A DNA stretch of 64,000 nucleotides from Agromyces sp. SYSU T00194 (GTDB taxonomy: Bacteria; Actinomycetota; Actinomycetes; Actinomycetales; Microbacteriaceae). The stretch lies in NCBI RefSeq assembly GCF_040496035.1, contig NZ_JBEPJZ010000001.1, forward strand, positions 930,001-994,000, read 5' to 3'. Both the position numbers and the translations under genes were made by a program. Positions 38,539-49,177 of this stretch are shown here, piece by piece; position 1 is the stretch's first letter, and each line of letters begins with the position of its first letter. The notes under the pieces were generated by a model. The model was not told where the DNA came from. It worked only from the letters and a program-made list of their open reading frames with translations, and made no database searches.

Positions 38539-39680
38539 CCCTCGCGCACCGTCATCAGGGCCGTCTCGACCGTGAGGCCTGGCCCGAACGCCATGGCCGC
38601 GACCCGGTCGCCGTCGACGGCGGATGCCGCGTCGAGGATGTTCCGCAGCACGAACAGCACGGTCGCGCTCGACATGTTGCCGAAGTCGCGCAGCGTCTCG
38701 CGCGCGGGCACGAGCTGCGCCTCGTCGAGCGCGAGCTTCGCCTCCACCTTGTCGAGGATCGCGCGTCCGCCCGGGTGGATCGCCCAGTGCGTGATCGCCT
38801 CGCCCGCCGTCTCGGAGGCGAGGGCCGCCGCGAGCGCCTCGTCGTGCGCGAAGAGGGGCTCGAGCGCCCCGACGATGTGGTCGTCGATGATGTTCGGCAC
38901 GTAGGTGGAGAGCACCATCTCGAAGCCGTGGTCGCCGATCTTCCACGCCATGTCGCCCTCGCCGACCGGCGTGATCACGGTCTCGAAGCGGTCGAGCTCG
39001 AACGCCCGCTCGCCCGCGGCGAGCGGACGCTGCGTGACGATGCCGGCCCCCGCGCCGTCGGCGAACAGCGAGCACGCCACGATCGTGTCGGGGTCGGTCG
39101 ACGACCGCAGGTGCAGCGTGCACAGCTCGACGCTCACGACCAGCACGACCGCGTCGGGGTCGGCCTGGCAGAACTGCCGCGCGGTGCGCAGCGCGGGCAT
39201 CGACGCGTAGCACCCCATGAACCCGAGGTGCACGCGCTGCACCGAGGTCGGCAGGCCGAGCTCGCGCACGATCATGTAGTCGGGGCCGGGCTGGTAGAAG
39301 CCGGTGCACGAGACCGTGACGATGTGGGTGACGTCGGATGCCTCGATGCCCGGCGTCGCCTCGAGCGCGCGCCGCGCGGCCTCGACGTAGAGCAACGTCG
39401 CCTGCTCGGCGTACAGCTCGTTGCGGGTCTTGGTGCCCGGCAGCAGCAGCTCGCCGGAGACGTTGTCGAAGAACTCCGGCGTCTCCGGTCGGGAGTCGTT
39501 CGTGAGCTCGGCGATGGCGGTGTGCCGGGTCTCGATGCCCGACACGTCGAACGAGGTGCCGACGATGCGCTGGGCGAGCCGGTTGAGTCCGGGCTGCGCG
39601 GCGAACACGTCGCGCACCTGGTCCTGGATGAGCACTGTGGGCGGGACCGCCGTCTGCAACCCCCGGAGCGTCACGGTCAT
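38535..39680 (-). CDS. Type III polyketide synthase (chalcone synthase-like)
   Basis: 381 residues. The thiolase-fold catalytic triad is visible: Cys157 in GFMGCYAS, His302 in WAIHPGG and Asn335 in DFGNMSSA. Other hallmarks are VSCTGFYQPGPDYMIV, FADGAGAGIV and the final MAFGPGLTVE. It condenses an acyl-CoA starter with malonyl-CoA units and cyclises them to a resorcinol, phloroglucinol or pyrone. First gene of a coupled three-gene operon with methyltransferase and FAD hydroxylase, a set resembling phenolic-lipid/quinone pathways such as srsABC. Starter and chain length cannot be read directly. Confidence 0.93.
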   Translation of the reverse strand: MTVTLRGLQTAVPPTVLIQDQVRDVFAAQPGLNRLAQRIVGTSFDVSGIETRHTAIAELTNDSRPETPEFFDNVSGELLLPGTKTRNELYAEQATLLYVEAARRALEATPGIEASDVTHIVTVSCTGFYQPGPDYMIVRELGLPTSVQRVHLGFMGCYASMPALRTARQFCQADPDAVVLVVSVELCTLHLRSSTDPDTIVACSLFADGAGAGIVTQRPLAAGERAFELDRFETVITPVGEGDMAWKIGDHGFEMVLSTYVPNIIDDHIVGALEPLFAHDEALAAALASETAGEAITHWAIHPGGRAILDKVEAKLALDEAQLVPARETLRDFGNMSSATVLFVLRNILDAASAVDGDRVAAMAFGPGLTVETALMTVREG

Positions 39681-39723
39681 GCCCCACTGTAGGCATGCCC
39701 GGCGCCTCCCCGATAGGGGGTGC

Positions 39724-40845
39724 TCAGCGGCGGGTCGACGCCGTGACGGTGAACTTCGGGGTGCGCGCGAGCTGCCGGGTCGGGCCGACCAGGCGCTCGA
39801 GGGCGGGACGGTAGCGCAGGTGCGAGTTCCAGACCGCGACGAGGGTGCCGCCGGGGGCGAGCGCGCGCCCGGCGTCGGCGAAGAGCCGCTCGGCGAGCGC
39901 CGTCGTGACGGCGGCGCCCGAGTGGAACGGCGGGTTCAGCACGACCAGGCGCGCGCTCGCGTCGGGAACCGCCTCGAGGCCGTCGGCCCGCGCGACGTCG
40001 ACGCGGTCGGCGACGCCGTTGGCTTGGGCGGTCGCGCGTGTCGACGCCACCGCGGCGGCGGACTGGTCGAATGCGCGCACGCGGGCACCGGGCATCCGCC
40101 GTGCCAGCCAGGCCGCGATCACGCCGCTGCCGCACGCGAGGTCGATCGCCTCGTCGGGCGCCGCGGCATCGACGACCGGGGCGAGGTGCTCGAGCAGCGC
40201 CCGGGTACCGATGTCGACGGTGCTGCCCGCGAACACCCCGCCGTGGGCGGCGACGTCGAGGTCGAGCGCATCGTCGTGCGCGCGCGCCGGCCACGGCGAG
40301 GGCGCGTCGGGGCGGATCGGTTCGCGCGCGAGCAGCACGCGCGACTTCTGCCGGGCGTGCGAGACGTCGAGGCGGGCGACGTGGCGGCGCAGCACGTCGT
40401 TCATCGCGACGGACATGTGCTTGATGCGGCCGCCGGCGACGACCACCGCGTCCTCGCGCGCGGAGGCGGCGACGAGCCCGGCGATCTCGTCGAGCTGGTC
40501 GAGCGCGCGGGGCAGCCGCAGCAGCACGAGGCGAGCGGATGCCACGAGCCCGGCGTCGAGCGGCAGGCAGCGCACCGCGTCGGCGACGCCCAGCCGCTCG
40601 GCGTTGCGCACGATCGCCCGCTCCCCGAGCAGGGCGTCCTGGTGCACCCGGATGCCGCGGAGCCCCCGTTCGGCCACCGCGAGCGCGAGCGCGCCGTGCG
40701 TGTCGCCGATCACGACGACCTCGCCGTCGCCCGCCGCGGCCAGCTCGCCCTCCGCCTCGTCGAGGATCAGCCGGTCGGCCGCGTCCCAGGCCCGCAGCCC
40801 GTCGGCCTCGGTGTCGGGCGCGCGCCGCAGCGCATCGAAGTCCAC
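39724..40845 (-). CDS. RsmC/RlmG-like methyltransferase
   Basis: 373 residues with a degenerate N-terminal methyltransferase-like half (EVVVIGDTHGALALAVAERG) and a functional C-terminal half: IDLACGSGVIAAWLA binds SAM and VVLNPPFHSG is the N6/N2-guanine type catalytic motif NPPF. This two-domain plan is that of RsmC and RlmG, which methylate guanine N2 in 16S or 23S rRNA. The exact nucleotide is not predictable. GTG start at 40845. It is 29 bases downstream of the hspR stop, so it might be read through from the heat-shock operon. Confidence 0.85.
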   Translation of the reverse strand: MDFDALRRAPDTEADGLRAWDAADRLILDEAEGELAAAGDGEVVVIGDTHGALALAVAERGLRGIRVHQDALLGERAIVRNAERLGVADAVRCLPLDAGLVASARLVLLRLPRALDQLDEIAGLVAASAREDAVVVAGGRIKHMSVAMNDVLRRHVARLDVSHARQKSRVLLAREPIRPDAPSPWPARAHDDALDLDVAAHGGVFAGSTVDIGTRALLEHLAPVVDAAAPDEAIDLACGSGVIAAWLARRMPGARVRAFDQSAAAVASTRATAQANGVADRVDVARADGLEAVPDASARLVVLNPPFHSGAAVTTALAERLFADAGRALAPGGTLVAVWNSHLRYRPALERLVGPTRQLARTPKFTVTASTRR

Positions 40846-40874
40846 GCTGGCAGGCTACCGGCGCGCGGCCGGCG

Positions 40875-41294
40875 TCAGCTGCGCGGGTCGAGCGGACGCC
40901 ACACCACGACCTGGTTCTGCCGGCGCACGCGCGTGCCGGTCTTCAGCGAGATGACCTCGCCCTCGGAGCTCGACGCGAACACGCGCGATCCGGGCCGGTT
41001 CAGCATCTCGTCGGCCAGCGCGCCCTCGAGCTCGCGCACCCGCTCCTCCAGGTGCGCGACCCGGTTCTCGAGCTGCAGCACGCGCCGGATGCCCTCGAGG
41101 CTCACGCCCTCGGCCGACAGCGCGGCGATCTCGCGCAGCTGCACGACGTCGCGCATCGAATAGCGGCGCGACTTGCCCGGCGTGCGCGACGGCGACACGA
41201 GGCCGAGCCGGTCGTACTGGCGCAGGGTCTGCGGGTGCATGCCGGCGAGCTCGGCCGCGACGGAGATCACGAACATCGGGCTTCTCTCGTCCAT
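40875..41294 (-). CDS. hspR: Heat-shock repressor HspR (MerR family)
   Basis: 139 residues. The N-terminal MerR helix-turn-helix is FVISVAAELAGMHPQTLRQYD, followed by RLGLVSPSRTPGKSRRYSMRD. A coiled coil (LENRVAHLEERVRELEGAL) mediates dimerisation, and a basic tail ends VVVWRPLDPR. HspR binds HAIR sites with DnaK as co-repressor; four such sites are in this window (before dnaK twice, dnaJ and clpB). GAGGAG precedes the ATG at 41294. The gene lies 33 bases after dnaJ, closing a feedback loop in which the repressor is made with its co-repressor. Confidence 0.95.
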   Translation of the reverse strand: MDERSPMFVISVAAELAGMHPQTLRQYDRLGLVSPSRTPGKSRRYSMRDVVQLREIAALSAEGVSLEGIRRVLQLENRVAHLEERVRELEGALADEMLNRPGSRVFASSSEGEVISLKTGTRVRRQNQVVVWRPLDPRS

Positions 41295-41327
41295 GCCGTC
41301 TCCTCTCGTCGAGCGCTCGGATGCAGG

Positions 41328-42326
41328 TTACTGGCGTGCGCGCTGCAGCAGCTCGGCACGGGGGTTGTCGTCGGGCACCAGGTCGACGAACTGCTTGAGC
41401 GCCGCCTCCGCGTCGCCGGACAGGTGCGAGGGCACCGCCACCTGGACCACGGCGAGCAGGTCGCCGGTGCCCTTCCTGGTCTCGACGCCGCGGCCCTTGA
41501 CCCGCAGCACGCGCCCGCCGGGCGTGCCGGGCGCGACGCGCAGCTTGACCGGGTCGCCGCCGAGGGTGGGCACCTCGATGGTCGCGCCGAGCGCGGCCTC
41601 GGCGAACGTGACCGGCACGGTGACCCGCAGGTTGAGCCCGTCCCGCTCGAAGACGGGGTGCTTGCGCACGTGCACGGTGAGCACGATGTCGCCGGCCTCG
41701 CCGCCGTCGGGCGACGGCCGGCCCCTGCCGCGGACCTTGATCTTCTGCCCGTCGGCGACTCCCGCGGGGATGCGCACCGTGATCGGCCTGCCGCCGTCGG
41801 CCTGCAGGGTGATCTGGTCGCCGCGGGTCGCCGTGACGAAGTCGAGCGTCGTGCTCGCGGTGATGTCCTGCCCGCGGCTCGGGCCGCCGTACCCGCGGTA
41901 GCCGCCGGAGGTCTGGCCGAACCGACCCGAGCCGAACATGCCGCCGAGGATGTCCTCGAACCCGCCGCCGGGCCCGCCCTGCGTGTAGGTGTACTGCTGG
42001 CCGCGCGCACCGCCGCCGAACATGCCGCCGAAGACGTCCTCGAACCCGCCGGTGCCGCCCGACGCCCCGGGCGCGGTGAAGCGCGCGCCGGACCCCATCG
42101 CGCGGATGGCGTCGTACTCCTTGCGCTGCTCCGGGTCGGAGAGCACCGAGTGCGCCTCGCTGATCTCCTTGAACCTCGCCTCGGACGCCGCGTCGCCGGG
42201 GTTGGAGTCGGGGTGGTACGTGCGGGCGAGCTTGCGGTAGGCCTTCTTCAGCTCCGCCTCGGAGACGTTCTTGGAGACGCCCAGCACCTTGTAGAAGTCC
42301 TTGTCGAACCAGTCCTGGCTTGCCAA
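41328..42326 (-). CDS. dnaJ: DnaJ-family co-chaperone without zinc finger (CbpA/DnaJ2 type)
   Basis: 332 residues. The J-domain (about 8-75) has FYKVLGVSKNVSEAELKKAYRKLA and the HPD motif in RTYHPDSNPGD. A Gly/Phe-rich region with two FEDxxGGMFG repeats follows, then the C-terminal substrate-binding beta domains (DITASTTLDFVTATRG onward). The CXXCXGXG zinc repeats are absent, so it is a type II DnaJ. The TTG at 42326 is the start: GGGAGG lies 5 bases before it, and the protein then begins MASQDWFDKDFY. A HAIR site lies 50 bases upstream inside the end of the copC gene. Confidence 0.93.
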   Translation of the reverse strand: MASQDWFDKDFYKVLGVSKNVSEAELKKAYRKLARTYHPDSNPGDAASEARFKEISEAHSVLSDPEQRKEYDAIRAMGSGARFTAPGASGGTGGFEDVFGGMFGGGARGQQYTYTQGGPGGGFEDILGGMFGSGRFGQTSGGYRGYGGPSRGQDITASTTLDFVTATRGDQITLQADGGRPITVRIPAGVADGQKIKVRGRGRPSPDGGEAGDIVLTVHVRKHPVFERDGLNLRVTVPVTFAEAALGATIEVPTLGGDPVKLRVAPGTPGGRVLRVKGRGVETRKGTGDLLAVVQVAVPSHLSGDAEAALKQFVDLVPDDNPRAELLQRARQ

Positions 42327-42375
42327 CGGCGCCTCCCTTCGACGTGTCCGGAGGCCGTCGGCGCTCCGCAAGAAA

Positions 42376-42396
42376 CCTGAGTCAACTGCGCTCAAG
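42376..42396 (-). promoter_or_regulatory. HAIR operator for dnaJ-hspR, overlapping the copC stop
   Basis: On the plus strand CCTGAGT-N7-GCTCAAG, 12 of 14 HAIR positions. It lies 50 bases before the dnaJ TTG and includes the copC stop codon (42382-42384). This implies an internal HspR-controlled promoter for dnaJ-hspR. Confidence 0.75.
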
Positions 42397-43065
42397 TTTA
42401 TCATGCGCGAACGGTTCGTCCGCACCCGGATCCCGAGCGCCCGCCGGCATCGGCGGAGCCGCGTGCCGGCCGCGCCCACGCGGGCGCCGCGCGCCCCGGC
42501 GTCGCGCCACGAGGAGCGTCACCGAGACACCGAGGGCGACGACGGCGGATGCCACGAGCCCGACGATGCCGAGCGCTCCCGCCGCACCGGCGTCGCCACC
42601 GCCGACCGCGCCCGTCACGGCGCAGCGCGGCTCGGCCGCGCCCTCCGCGGCGACGTCGAACTCGGGGCGCTCGTAGGTGAAGTCGACCGTGCCGCGGATC
42701 ACGTGGCCCTCGATCGTCACCGACCGCCAGGAGGCGGTGTACGCGCCCGATTCGCCCAGCGCGACGGGCACGGTGATCCGCGCACCCGTCGTGGTCGCGC
42801 ACGCGGTCTCGTAGTGCAGGCCGGCCGCGTCGGTCACGAGCACCGACGACGGGTCGACGTCCGGGCCGAAGTCGATCAGGTCCTCGTCGAAGTCGAGCGC
42901 GACCTGCGGCACCCGGTCGACCGTCGCGCCGTCGGCGGGCGTGGTGCCGATGAGGAACGCGTGCGCCCACGCGGGCGTCGACGGGACGAGGGCGGCGATG
43001 CCGGTGGCGACGAGCAGTCCCACGGCGGCGGCGAGCGGCGGCAGCACCCGCCGCGCGGCGGACAT
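42382..43065 (-). CDS. CopC-domain copper-binding membrane-anchored protein inside the dnaK operon
   Basis: About 227 residues from the ATG at 43065 (a GTG at 43125 would add 20 residues). A Sec signal ends PSTPAWA and the mature protein would begin HAFLIGTTPADGATVD, the CopC pattern in which the N-terminal His is a copper ligand. A second His-containing motif is VTIEGHVIRGTVDFTYE. A hydrophobic segment (GALGIVGLVASAVVALGVSVTLLV) anchors it, with an Arg-rich cytoplasmic tail. It sits between grpE and dnaJ on the same strand. The choice of 43065 gives a normal signal peptide. Confidence 0.82.
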   Translation of the reverse strand: MSAARRVLPPLAAAVGLLVATGIAALVPSTPAWAHAFLIGTTPADGATVDRVPQVALDFDEDLIDFGPDVDPSSVLVTDAAGLHYETACATTTGARITVPVALGESGAYTASWRSVTIEGHVIRGTVDFTYERPEFDVAAEGAAEPRCAVTGAVGGGDAGAAGALGIVGLVASAVVALGVSVTLLVARRRGARRPRGRGRHAAPPMPAGARDPGADEPFAHDKLERS

Positions 43066-43136
43066 GCGGAAGCGGGAGCCGCGCGCGTCGCGCGGCTCCC
43101 GCCGTTCCGTCTGCTCCCCGCCCACGGGCTCCGGGG

Positions 43137-43853
43137 CTACTGCGGGGTCTTGACGACCACCTTGGCCGCACGCAGCAGCGTGGAGCCGAGGTAGTAGCCG
43201 GTCTCGACCACGTCGGCCACCGTGTCGACCTCGACCTCGTCGCTCGGCTGCTGGAAGATCGCCTCGTGCCGCTGCGGGTCGAACGCCTCGCCCGCCTCGC
43301 CGAACGGCGAGAGGCCGAGCTTCTCGACGGCGCCGCGCAGCTTCGCGGCGATCGTGGCGAAGGGCGCGTCGCCCTCCAGGTCGCCGTGCTTCTCGGCCCG
43401 GTCGAGGTCGTCGAGCACCGGCAGCAGCACGGCCACGGCCTTGCCGACGGCGCGCTCGCGCTCGACCTCGCGGTTCGCCTCGGTGCGCTTGCGGTAGTTC
43501 GCGTACTCGGCGGTGACGCGCTTGAGGTCGGCGAGGTGCTCGCTGGTCGGCTCGTCCACCTCCGCCTGCGCGGCGTTCAGGATGTCGTCGACGGTCAGCG
43601 GCTCGTCGTCGGCCGGCGTCTCCGCACCGTCGTCGCCCGAGGCATCGGTCGCGTCGGCATCCGCGTCGTCGGCCGGGGGCATCGAGGTCTCGACGTCCGG
43701 ACCCTCGAGGGGCTCGAAGAAGGCACCGCCCGAGTCGGCCCCGTCCTCCGGGGCCGACTCGGCGGCGGGCTGCCGAACCTCGCCCGTCTCGGGGTCGATC
43801 CGCCGCTTGTCGCGGATGATCGGCTCTTCGCGTTCGTGGTTCTCGTCAGCCAT
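43137..43853 (-). CDS. grpE: GrpE nucleotide exchange factor
   Basis: 238 residues. An acidic, disordered N-terminus of about 90 residues (ADDADADATDASGDDGAE) precedes the dimeric coiled coil (VTAEYANYRKRTEANREVERERA) and the beta-wing domain with FDPQRHEAIFQQ and VETGYYLGSTLLRAAKVVV at the end. It releases ADP from DnaK. The ATG lies 3 bases after the dnaK stop, so the pair is tightly coupled. The CopC-like gene follows downstream. Confidence 0.96.
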   Translation of the reverse strand: MADENHEREEPIIRDKRRIDPETGEVRQPAAESAPEDGADSGGAFFEPLEGPDVETSMPPADDADADATDASGDDGAETPADDEPLTVDDILNAAQAEVDEPTSEHLADLKRVTAEYANYRKRTEANREVERERAVGKAVAVLLPVLDDLDRAEKHGDLEGDAPFATIAAKLRGAVEKLGLSPFGEAGEAFDPQRHEAIFQQPSDEVEVDTVADVVETGYYLGSTLLRAAKVVVKTPQ

Positions 43854-43856
43854 GTC

Positions 43857-45737
<1,881 letters not shown>

Positions 45738-45848
45738 GTGTTGCATCTCCTTACGTGTCCGATGCGACGGCGCGGATGCCCCGCGACGCGACGCGTCCGG
45801 ACGTGATCCGGGCGTGGGCCCGGGTCGAAGTCGTGGCGTCGAGGAAGA

Positions 45849-45869
45849 CTTGAGCCTCGACGAATCAAG
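45849..45869 (-). promoter_or_regulatory. Promoter-proximal HAIR-like operator of dnaK
   Basis: On the plus strand CTTGAGC-N7-AATCAAG, 12 of 14 HAIR positions. It overlaps the -10 region at 45868-45873. Confidence 0.7.
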
Positions 45870-45896
45870 TTTCACACCGCCCGAATCGGGTGTCAA
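45868..45896 (-). promoter_or_regulatory. dnaK: dnaK promoter (TTGACA-17-GAAACT)
   Basis: On the minus strand TTGACA (complement of 45891-45896) is separated by 17 bases from GAAACT (complement of 45868-45873). The -35 box is perfect and the -10 weak; HAIR sites lie on both sides. Confidence 0.65.
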
Positions 45897-45911
45897 ATCT
45901 CGCGGGCCAAA

Positions 45912-45932
45912 GTTGAGTCGAATCGACTCAAC
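45912..45932 (-). promoter_or_regulatory. Distal HAIR operator of dnaK
   Basis: GTTGAGT-N7-ACTCAAC; the spacer CGAATCG is itself symmetric, so all 21 bp form one palindrome. It lies upstream of the -35 box. Best HspR site in the window together with the clpB site. Confidence 0.85.
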
Positions 45933-45990
45933 TCACGGCGCGCACTCAGGATTCGCAGCCCACGGCGTGTGGACGGGCGCGCGCGGTCGC

Positions 45991-47460
45991 TCAGGCGCCG
46001 GGGCGGGCCCCGGGCGCCGGCTCCTCCACGACGGGCTCCGCCGCCGGCACCGACCCGGTCGCGTCGTCGAACTGCGCCGACAGCAGTCGGTACGAGCGCG
46101 TGGTGAACGCGACCAGCGCGACGGCGACGAGGACGAGCCCGGCGAAGAGGAACACGAGCGCGATGCCGCGCGCGTCGCCCTCGCCGAGGAGCCAGCCCCA
46201 CGTCGCCCGCCCGGCCGACCCCTCCATGTAGGGGATCACCCAGAACTCGGCGATCGGCGCGACCAGGAATGCGGTCACCGGCGCCGCAGCCGACTCGAGC
46301 GCCTGCGCGAACCCGAACACGCGACCCTGCCGCCGGAAGGTGACGACCTTCTGGATGACGGTCTGCTCCGCCGCCTCGACCACCGGGACGATCGCCATGT
46401 ACACCCAGATGCCGGCCGCGTAGAGCCACCACCACTCGCGCAGCGTGAAGGCCGCGCCGAGCACCCCCATGCCGACCACGACCAGGAGCATGGTGCGGAT
46501 GGGGTTGCGCCCCAGCCCGAACTTCGCGACCGCCGCCCCGCCGATGATGAAGCCGGTGGAGGTCACGCCCAGCACCACGCCCCAGACCTCGACCGGGAAC
46601 AGGGTCAGGCCGTACGGGTCCATGAGGGCGATGTACGCGCCGCCGATGAGGTTGTTGAACGTCGTGAAGACGATGAGGGCGAACAGGCCCGGCACGCCGC
46701 GGATCGCGGCGATGCTGCCGCGGACGTCGATCGCCGGTGCGCGGCCGTCCTCGGCGACGGGCTGCTCCTCGGGGATCTTCAGGAACAGCAGGTGCACGAG
46801 GGCGGCGCCCGTCGCGACGATCGCGACCAGCAGGGTCCACCCCATGCCGAGCAGGCCGACCGAGAGCCCCGAGAACACGCTCGTGACCATGAACGCGATG
46901 CCCTGCACCGTGCCGACCATGCCGTTCGCGTTGGCGTGCCGCTCGACCGGCACGAGCAGCGTCACCGTGGTCGAGAGGGCGATGTTGCGCATGTTCTCGA
47001 TCACCGAGCCGAAGAGGATGATGCCCGCGAACAGCCAGAACCACGGCCCGCCGAGGTCGACGAGCGCCGCCTCGGGCTGCAGCAGGTAGCACACGCCCGC
47101 GACGCAGAACGCGACGAGCGTCACGATGCTCGAGAAGACCATGACCGCGTGCTTGCGGTGCCGGTCGACGATCGTGCCGAACACCATCGAGAACACGGCG
47201 ACGAGCAGCATGTAGACGCCGCCGATGATGCCGGTCGCGAGCACCGACCGCGTCTCGAGGTAGACCCAGAACGTCAGCGCGAACCAGAGGAAGCTCGTCG
47301 TGACGTTGGCGACGAGCGTGTTCGCGAGCACCTGCACGAACACGCGCATGCCGCCGGGCGGCGGTTCCGGATGCTCCGCGGGCGCGCCCTGCACGCCCGC
47401 GTCGGTCGTCGCGTCGCCCGTCGGCCCGGTCGCATCCGAGCCTGCTCGATCCCCCTGCAC
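45991..47460 (-). CDS. MFS transporter
   Basis: 489 residues with about 12 membrane segments. The N-terminal 38 residues are disordered (Asp/Thr/Pro-rich) before MRVFVQVLANTLVANVTTSFLWF. The loop 2-3 motif is GTIVDRHRKHAVMVF, close to the MFS motif GxxxDRxGRR. A conserved-looking central loop contains EEQPVAEDGRAPAID. It resembles drug/proton antiporters of the DHA3 type; substrate unknown. GTG start at 47460. It is divergent from the M1 peptidase gene. Confidence 0.88.
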   Translation of the reverse strand: MQGDRAGSDATGPTGDATTDAGVQGAPAEHPEPPPGGMRVFVQVLANTLVANVTTSFLWFALTFWVYLETRSVLATGIIGGVYMLLVAVFSMVFGTIVDRHRKHAVMVFSSIVTLVAFCVAGVCYLLQPEAALVDLGGPWFWLFAGIILFGSVIENMRNIALSTTVTLLVPVERHANANGMVGTVQGIAFMVTSVFSGLSVGLLGMGWTLLVAIVATGAALVHLLFLKIPEEQPVAEDGRAPAIDVRGSIAAIRGVPGLFALIVFTTFNNLIGGAYIALMDPYGLTLFPVEVWGVVLGVTSTGFIIGGAAVAKFGLGRNPIRTMLLVVVGMGVLGAAFTLREWWWLYAAGIWVYMAIVPVVEAAEQTVIQKVVTFRRQGRVFGFAQALESAAAPVTAFLVAPIAEFWVIPYMEGSAGRATWGWLLGEGDARGIALVFLFAGLVLVAVALVAFTTRSYRLLSAQFDDATGSVPAAEPVVEEPAPGARPGA

Positions 47461-47619
47461 CCGGGCATGCTAACCCCCGCCCCCGACACCGCACACCCCG
47501 CGCCGCCCCGCCCTGCCCTGCACCGCACGTACGCGACCGGGACTTCCGCTCGCCGAGCGGGAACCGTAGAGTTCGGGAACGCGCGATGCGCGGGGGCAGC
47601 ACAGCGAGGGGAGCGCACG

Positions 47620-49125
47620 ATGGGGTCGAGCACGAGGCTGGTGGGCGGCATCGCCGTCGCATCGCTGGCACTGGCGGGGTTCGGCGCGGCGGGCGCGGTG
47701 GCGGCACCCGGCACGCCGGGGCAGCCGAAGTACACCGCCGGCGACGAGGGCGGCGGCGATCCGTACTTCCCGTACGCGGGCAACGGCGGCTACGACGTGC
47801 AGCACTACGACCTGGACCTCACGTACACGCCGCCCGCGGCGAGCCCGGCACCGGTCGAGGGCGACCTGGACGCCGTCGCGACGATCGACCTGGTCGCGAC
47901 GCAGGACCTCGACCGCTTCAACCTCGACCTGCGCGGACTCGACGTCACGGCCGTCACCGTCGACGGCAGGCCGGCGGCCTCGATCGCCCCGCCGGCAGCC
48001 GGGCAGACGGTCGACGGAGCCGCGTTCTGGCAGGTGCAGGACGGCGCCGCGCGTGCCTGGGAGCTGACGATCCAGCCGCGCCCGAAGCTCAAGGCCGGGC
48101 AGGAGGTCGAGGTCGTCGTCGAGTACGGCGGCACCACGACCCGTCCGCAGGACATCGAGGGCGCCCTGTACGGCTGGGTCACCACTCGCGACGGCGCGAT
48201 GGTCGTCAACGAGCCCGAGGGCGCGATGACCTGGTATCCCGTGAGCGACCTCCCGACCGACAAGGCGACCTACGCGTTCGAGATCACCGTCCCCGAGGGC
48301 AAGGTCGCCGTCGCGAACGGCATCCAGCCCAAGCCGGCGGAGACCGCCGACGGCTGGACGACGTGGTTCTGGGACGCCCCCGACGCGCAGGCCAGCTACC
48401 TGACGACCGCCTCGGTCGGCGACTACGAACTGCGCGAGAGCGAGACCGCGAGCGGCCTGCCGATCATCGACGCGGTCGACGACGGGCTGACGTCGTCCAA
48501 CCTCGCGACGACGAATGCGAGCCTCGCACTGCAGCCCGCCATGATCGCGTTCTTCGAGTCGCTGTTCGGCGACTACCCCTTCGTCGCCTACGGCTCGATC
48601 GTCGAGGACGACTCCGTCGGCTACGCGCTCGAGACCCAGACGCGGCCCGTGTACTCGAGCGTCGCACGCGAGAGCACCGTCGCGCACGAGCTCGCCCACC
48701 AGTGGTTCGGCAACGCCGTGAGCCCCGAGGCGTGGCAGTACATCTGGCTGAACGAGGGGTGGGCGACCTACGCCACCTGGCTGTGGGACGAGGAGCAGGG
48801 CGGCCCGACCGCGCAGGACGAGTTCGAGAACGTGCTGGCGCTCGCTCCCGGGAACCCCGCCTGGAGCGACGTGATCGGAGACCCGGGGCCGACCGGGCTC
48901 TTCGCGGGTGCCGTGTACTTCCGCGGCGCCGCGACCCTGCATGCGCTCCGCCTCGAGGTCGGCGACGACGACTTCTTCGCCGCGACCCGGCTCTGGCTGG
49001 AGCGCTACGACGACGGGTCGGCCACGACCGACGACTTCCAGGCGGTGTACGAGGAGGTCTCCGGCCTCGACCTCGACGACCTCTTCGAGACCTGGCTGTA
49101 CACCCCGGAGAAGCCCGTCCTCTGA
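47620..49125 (+). CDS. Secreted M1-family metallopeptidase (aminopeptidase N-like)
   Basis: 501 residues. A Sec signal (SLALAGFGAAGAVAAPG) exports it. The N-terminal beta domain begins FPYAGNGGYDVQHYDLDL, a hallmark of bacterial M1 peptidases. The substrate N-terminus motif is replaced by a GYALETQ version of GAMEN, and the zinc site is HELAHQWFG (His356, Glu357, His360) with the third ligand in WLNEGWATY. It lacks the C-terminal ERAP-like domain of long M1 enzymes. It probably trims peptides outside the cell. GAGGGGAGCG lies before the ATG. Confidence 0.93.
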   Translation: MGSSTRLVGGIAVASLALAGFGAAGAVAAPGTPGQPKYTAGDEGGGDPYFPYAGNGGYDVQHYDLDLTYTPPAASPAPVEGDLDAVATIDLVATQDLDRFNLDLRGLDVTAVTVDGRPAASIAPPAAGQTVDGAAFWQVQDGAARAWELTIQPRPKLKAGQEVEVVVEYGGTTTRPQDIEGALYGWVTTRDGAMVVNEPEGAMTWYPVSDLPTDKATYAFEITVPEGKVAVANGIQPKPAETADGWTTWFWDAPDAQASYLTTASVGDYELRESETASGLPIIDAVDDGLTSSNLATTNASLALQPAMIAFFESLFGDYPFVAYGSIVEDDSVGYALETQTRPVYSSVARESTVAHELAHQWFGNAVSPEAWQYIWLNEGWATYATWLWDEEQGGPTAQDEFENVLALAPGNPAWSDVIGDPGPTGLFAGAVYFRGAATLHALRLEVGDDDFFAATRLWLERYDDGSATTDDFQAVYEEVSGLDLDDLFETWLYTPEKPVL

Positions 49126-49143
49126 CCCGAGGGCCCACGACCC

Positions 49144-49174
49144 CCCGCACGCGCCGAGTCCGGCCGGGTGCGGG
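49144..49174. terminator. Hairpin between convergent M1 peptidase and PNPOx-like genes
   Basis: CCCGCAC (49144-49150) pairs with GTGCGGG (49168-49174) around a 17-base loop; it lies in the 52-base gap between the two stops. Confidence 0.55.
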
Positions 49175-49177
49175 CGC

